Source: Erysipelothrix sp. (GTDB lineage Bacteria; Bacillota_I; Bacilli_A; Erysipelotrichales; Erysipelotrichaceae). Taken from it: a stretch of 33,678 bases of DNA. The translations under genes and the position numbers were made by a program. Position 1 is the first letter of the stretch. Each line of letters begins with the position of its first letter. The DNA is taken from contig JAGXRX010000017.1 in the NCBI GenBank assembly GCA_018335655.1, positions 1-33,678 of the forward strand. The letters are read 5' to 3'. The notes beneath the pieces are model-generated. The model was not told where the DNA came from. It was given only the letters and a program-made list of their open reading frames with translations, and searched no databases. Shown one piece after another: positions 30,624 to 33,678 of this stretch.

Positions 30624-31566
30624 ATAGGATATGTGCTCCTTTCTCAGGATGGGTCACGATGATGTCTTTCACTTTAAAAGCATCTAAGGTTTCTAATACT
30701 TTTGGAAGAGATTGTGCATTGGTTAATATCTTAACATGCATACCTGCATCCATGGTAGGATAAGCAAATTCTCCATGGCGTTGTAGATCCATAATTCCAT
30801 GAATAATTTCTAAAGAATGATGGGTTAAAAATAAAGTTGGTGGAGTTGCACTTAACATACTTGCGTGCATTGCGAGTGCTGAAGATTGTGTAAGCTCACC
30901 AATGGTTCTTAAGTCCTCAACATGTATAGCATGTTTCATCGCAATCAAATCTTGAGTTGTCTTTGAAACCCATGCTTCATAATATGGTGAAGTGCTTACT
31001 GTATTTTTCATCGCTTGTTTTGAAGAGATTGATTTCCTTTGATGAGTTAGTAAAGCAAACACCATGATGAAATCAAAACCATCTTCACGAATTGTATAAA
31101 CCTCACCTGTTTTCTCCCATACCACAAGTCCCCCAAATAAACTACGGCAAGCAGATCCACTACCAAGTCTTGTAATGCTTGCGAGAATCTCATTTTCAAA
31201 GTTGGTTTCAAAGAATGTATTCGCTGCTTTTGCTAAGGCTGCAAAGCCACTTGCACTGGATGCTGCACCACTTGCAGTGGGTCCTGTATTTTCAGAGATA
31301 ACACTAATATCTTCAAGTTCATGTTCTTGAGCAAAATGAGAGAGAAATTTCTTAATCTTTAATGCATCTGCTTTCGAAGCTTTTTTACCATTTAAGGTAA
31401 AGGAAAATCCATGACTGCTATGTTTTATTGTGGTAACAGTGTATAACTCACTCACACTTAAAGAAAGTGATCCTGTATAAGGAATTACTTTAGCTTCATC
31501 TTCTTTTCCCCAATACTTAATTAGGGCAATGTTAACAGGTGCTTTCGCAGTAACGATATGTTTCAT
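30613..31566 (-). CDS. mvaD: Diphosphomevalonate decarboxylase
   Basis: A 317-residue enzyme that makes IPP from mevalonate diphosphate with ATP and loss of CO2. MVD signatures are KAPVNIALIKYWGK (about 8-21), TGSLSLSVS, GPTASGAASSASGFAAL (phosphate loop) and RLGSGSACRSLFGGLVVW. The C-terminal half includes YPTMDAGMHVKILT with the conserved catalytic Asp. The start is the ATG at 31566, which overlaps the mvaK1 stop as ATGA. The longer frame from a TTG at 31584 would only add six non-conserved residues. It is the second gene of the mevalonate operon. Confidence 0.97.
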   Translation of the reverse strand: MKHIVTAKAPVNIALIKYWGKEDEAKVIPYTGSLSLSVSELYTVTTIKHSSHGFSFTLNGKKASKADALKIKKFLSHFAQEHELEDISVISENTGPTASGAASSASGFAALAKAANTFFETNFENEILASITRLGSGSACRSLFGGLVVWEKTGEVYTIREDGFDFIMVFALLTHQRKSISSKQAMKNTVSTSPYYEAWVSKTTQDLIAMKHAIHVEDLRTIGELTQSSALAMHASMLSATPPTLFLTHHSLEIIHGIMDLQRHGEFAYPTMDAGMHVKILTNAQSLPKVLETLDAFKVKDIIVTHPEKGAHILYEE

Positions 31567-32468
31567 TGTAGTGACATACTCCAAACGTGTGGGGTGATTT
31601 CTTTTAATGTACTCATTATCTCATTGGCTGATGCTTGATCTTTAGCTAAGGCAATCATACACCCTCCTAATCCACCTCCGGTGAGTTTTGCACCCAAAGC
31701 ATGGTGTTTTAATGCTTGTTCTACACATTGGTCAAGTGTCTTAGTACTTATGCCTAGATGTTTTAAGACTTCATGGGCTTGAGTTAAGGTTTTTCCTAGT
31801 AATTCAAGTTCATTATCTTTAATATATTTTAAAGCATGATGTGAAAGAAGACCTAATTCATCAATTGATTTTAAACCTTCTTGAGATACCTTATTAGCTA
31901 CTTTTTGTACTGCCTCTTTAGTTGAGCCTTGTTGCATAGTTTGGGCAATGACTAGGAATGCATTAAGTGAAAGTGGAAGTGATACAGGGGGTTGACCTTT
32001 AGTAAAGATCCATGCTGAATCAAAGGATGTTGTTAAGGCATCAACACCAGAAGGTTGACCATGGGCCATTGTTTCCGAAACATGGATCCATTGAAGTAAG
32101 GTTTGATCATTAAGTTCGACTTCCATACCATGATAGAAAGCTTTTGTGATTGCCGAAGCAAGTGCTGCACTACTTCCTAATCCAGCACCAAGGGGAATAT
32201 TAGAATCAGTATTTATTTCACATCCTTGAAGATTAAAGTGTTCTTGAAGGTTGCGTATAAGATGAATGATTGGATTTAATATGTCAGGAGCAGAATCAAG
32301 ATCTCCCTCATGAAGTGTTGATACTAAGGTTGTACCTTGTGAAGGCTTTATAATAACTTTGACTTGAAGTGCTTTAAAAGGAAGACTGAGTGCTGGGTGT
32401 TGATACACCACACTATGTTCTCCAATTAGAATGACTTTTGCGTGAGCTTGTCCAACACCTGTTTTCAT
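31563..32468 (-). CDS. mvaK1: Mevalonate kinase
   Basis: A 301-residue GHMP kinase that starts the lower mevalonate pathway by making 5-phosphomevalonate. Motifs: AHAKVILIGEHSVVYQHPAL (9-28), the ATP loop IPLGAGLGSSAALASA (91-106), GQPSGVDALTTSF with catalytic Asp143, and the C-terminal KLTGGGLGGCMIAL. It is the first gene of the four-gene operon. HMG-CoA synthase and reductase, which make mevalonate, are not in this window. On the minus strand TATAAT (32503-32498) and a TTGATA at suboptimal 19-bp spacing (32528-32523) form a candidate promoter, back to back with that of the LiaF-like gene. Confidence 0.97.
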   Translation of the reverse strand: MKTGVGQAHAKVILIGEHSVVYQHPALSLPFKALQVKVIIKPSQGTTLVSTLHEGDLDSAPDILNPIIHLIRNLQEHFNLQGCEINTDSNIPLGAGLGSSAALASAITKAFYHGMEVELNDQTLLQWIHVSETMAHGQPSGVDALTTSFDSAWIFTKGQPPVSLPLSLNAFLVIAQTMQQGSTKEAVQKVANKVSQEGLKSIDELGLLSHHALKYIKDNELELLGKTLTQAHEVLKHLGISTKTLDQCVEQALKHHALGAKLTGGGLGGCMIALAKDQASANEIMSTLKEITPHVWSMSLQ

Positions 32469-32577
32469 ATGTTTAATCCTAACTATGTTGCATGGATATT
32501 ATAACTAAAATTGAGACGATTTATCAAACTTACAGTTGATTATGATATACTGAAAATAATAATAAGGAGAATGAAAC

Positions 32578-33033
32578 ATGAAAAAACGTTCCATTTTTGG
32601 TGGTCTTGCCGCTTTAGCTGTTGTTGGGGCTGCAACTGCCGCAGCATATGAAGTATTGAAAACAAAAAATCAAATGTCATCTTATGCAAAGAAAATTGCT
32701 TTTAAGGGTAACTTGATTGCGTATGAGGATGAATTTGAAAGCGACGAAATTGCAATTTCTTTCTCAGGAATGCAACTTGATTTTACCAAAACAACGCTCG
32801 TCAACAATCAAGGAACACTTCGCTTATTTGCTCATTACAGTGGGGTTGACATTATTGTCCCTGCTCATTGGCGTGTTTTAACTCATGGCACTAATAATCG
32901 CTCTGGAGTTTCTAACTTATGTGATGGAGTTACTGGAGAAGTTCCTACTTTGATTATTAATTATGATTTGAGATTTGCAGGTTTAAGTGTTCGTAGTGCT
33001 CCAGCAAATGTTGAAGAGTTAGTGGGTCTTTAG
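32578..33033 (+). CDS. LiaF-like C-terminal (toast-rack) domain protein with N-terminal membrane anchor
   Basis: A 151-residue protein. The N-terminus MKKRSIFGGLAALAVVGAATAAA is a membrane anchor or signal-like segment. The rest (about 40-140) has the LiaF C-terminal pattern of short parallel strands: AISFSGMQLDFTKT, LRLFAHYSGVDIIVPAHWRV, then LIINYDLRFAGLSVRSA. In Bacillus LiaF this domain inhibits the LiaRS envelope-stress system, but here the four-helix membrane part of LiaF is missing and no liaSR genes are adjacent, so its partner is unknown. AAGGAG precedes the ATG. TATACT at 32547-32552 is a plausible -10. A very strong terminator follows. Confidence 0.75.
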   Translation: MKKRSIFGGLAALAVVGAATAAAYEVLKTKNQMSSYAKKIAFKGNLIAYEDEFESDEIAISFSGMQLDFTKTTLVNNQGTLRLFAHYSGVDIIVPAHWRVLTHGTNNRSGVSNLCDGVTGEVPTLIINYDLRFAGLSVRSAPANVEELVGL

Positions 33034-33066
33034 TTTTTAGATTGGATTTGTTTAGTAAGCAAACAT

Positions 33067-33117
33067 AAGGAGTCATGTGTTCGAAGTTATATTTAGAACA
33101 CATGACTCCTTTTTTTA
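33067..33117 (+). terminator. Strong terminator after the LiaF-like gene
   Basis: AAGGAGTCATGTGTTC (33067-33082) pairs perfectly over 16 bp with GAACACATGACTCCTT (33096-33111), followed by six more T. Confidence 0.93.
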
Positions 33118-33192
33118 TGCGTGAGTCTTAATTGTTCAAATGTTTATTGGCATATGTTATCGTTATGACAAAGGGAAGAAAAGGTTAAAATT

Positions 33193-33678
33193 ATGCATAA
33201 TATTTCATTCTTAATTGCATTAGGAAGAATTAATGAAATTAAGTGGGGAGTCACTCCACAAGAGTGGTTAGATACTCACTGGTATGTAGAGTTTAATGGA
33301 TTTGTACTTGCTGAGCCTTCTTCGACATTCTTTGTGTTCTTACTAGCATTTGTCATTCTATTTTTATCATTCAAATTCTTTAAAAAGGCACAGAATCAGA
33401 AATCACGTTTTTGGTTTGGTTTAAGTATGCTTTCTTGGAGTTTGTCTACATTTAGTGCAGGAATTAGTTATCAGATCTTTAGCTATGAACTTAAGTGTGC
33501 AGGACAAGATGTGTGTTTATGGACTACACCTTGGGAAATTGTCTATCTACTTCTGTATGTGCTTAGTGTGAAGTTGCTTGTTGTGGCAGTGAGCTATGCG
33601 TGTAGTACTGGTAAAACTAGAACCTTCCTACAAAGATATGCTTTATTTGCAGGTGTCTTGTATTTTATTATCATGATT
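33193..33678 (+). CDS. Partial multi-pass membrane protein, family not recognised (3' end outside the window)
   Basis: Translation from the ATG at 33193 stays open for 162 codons to the window edge. It begins MHNISFLIALGRINEIKWG, and has hydrophobic segments FFVFLLAFVILFLSFKFF (about 47-64), FGLSMLSWSLSTFSAGI (about 75-91), IVYLLLYVLSVKLLVVAVSYA (about 116-136) and YALFAGVLYFIIMI at the end. It carries a CAGQDVC pair of cysteines in the loop between the second and third. AAAAGG lies about 9 nt before the ATG. I see no motif that assigns a family or function. Confidence 0.7.
   Translation, partial: MHNISFLIALGRINEIKWGVTPQEWLDTHWYVEFNGFVLAEPSSTFFVFLLAFVILFLSFKFFKKAQNQKSRFWFGLSMLSWSLSTFSAGISYQIFSYELKCAGQDVCLWTTPWEIVYLLLYVLSVKLLVVAVSYACSTGKTRTFLQRYALFAGVLYFIIMI

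Overview
The window looks like chromosome from a low-GC Firmicute, most plausibly of the Erysipelotrichia or a nearby lineage. The supporting signs are AT-rich codon use, strong GGAGG-type ribosome binding sites, the secA-prfB pair with a UGA frameshift in prfB, a SecA without the usual zinc-binding tail, a streptococcus-like mevalonate cluster, and a compact Cas9 with Csn2. The genus cannot be fixed from the sequence alone.

Layout. 1-1593: a small Tic20/DUF4870-like membrane protein and an FAD-dependent oxidoreductase of the geranylgeranyl-reductase type, each followed by a terminator. 1592-9836: a complete type II-A CRISPR-Cas locus on the minus strand, in transcriptional order cas9, tracrRNA, cas1, cas2, csn2, leader, array. 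The array has 42 repeats and 41 spacers (36 different). The tracrRNA was found by its anti-repeat. It sits in the 100-bp cas9-cas1 gap, with a promoter inside the end of cas9 and a terminator whose U-tract abuts the cas1 ribosome binding site. 10131-13580: a very large GH94-like (cellobiose-phosphorylase-related) protein with a good promoter and an upstream cre-like palindrome. 13860-17085: a ferric-iron-type ABC importer (binding lipoprotein, fused permease, ATPase). 17225-20671: secA-prfB. 20730-21552: a cold-shock protein and a LURP-one/YxjI-like protein.

21622-26700 is a plus-strand potassium island: a short KdpD-like kinase, a KdpE-like regulator, a small TPR protein, two overlapping TrkA-type RCK proteins and a TrkH/KtrB-type channel subunit. 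A perfect tandem 9-bp repeat and a hairpin lie between the regulator and the transporter genes. 27010-28511 holds two overlapping GntR/UTRA-type regulators behind palindromic operator candidates. 28546-32468 (minus) is mvaK1-mvaD-mvaK2-fni, which converts mevalonate to IPP and DMAPP; the oxidoreductase at 497 could act on an isoprenoid product, but that link is only a guess. 32578 onward holds a LiaF-like protein and a truncated multi-pass membrane protein that runs off the window.

The most interesting region is the CRISPR locus: its tracrRNA/cas1 junction, the symmetric element in its very short leader, a long Csn2 variant, and an array that records segmental duplication and tandem spacer amplification.
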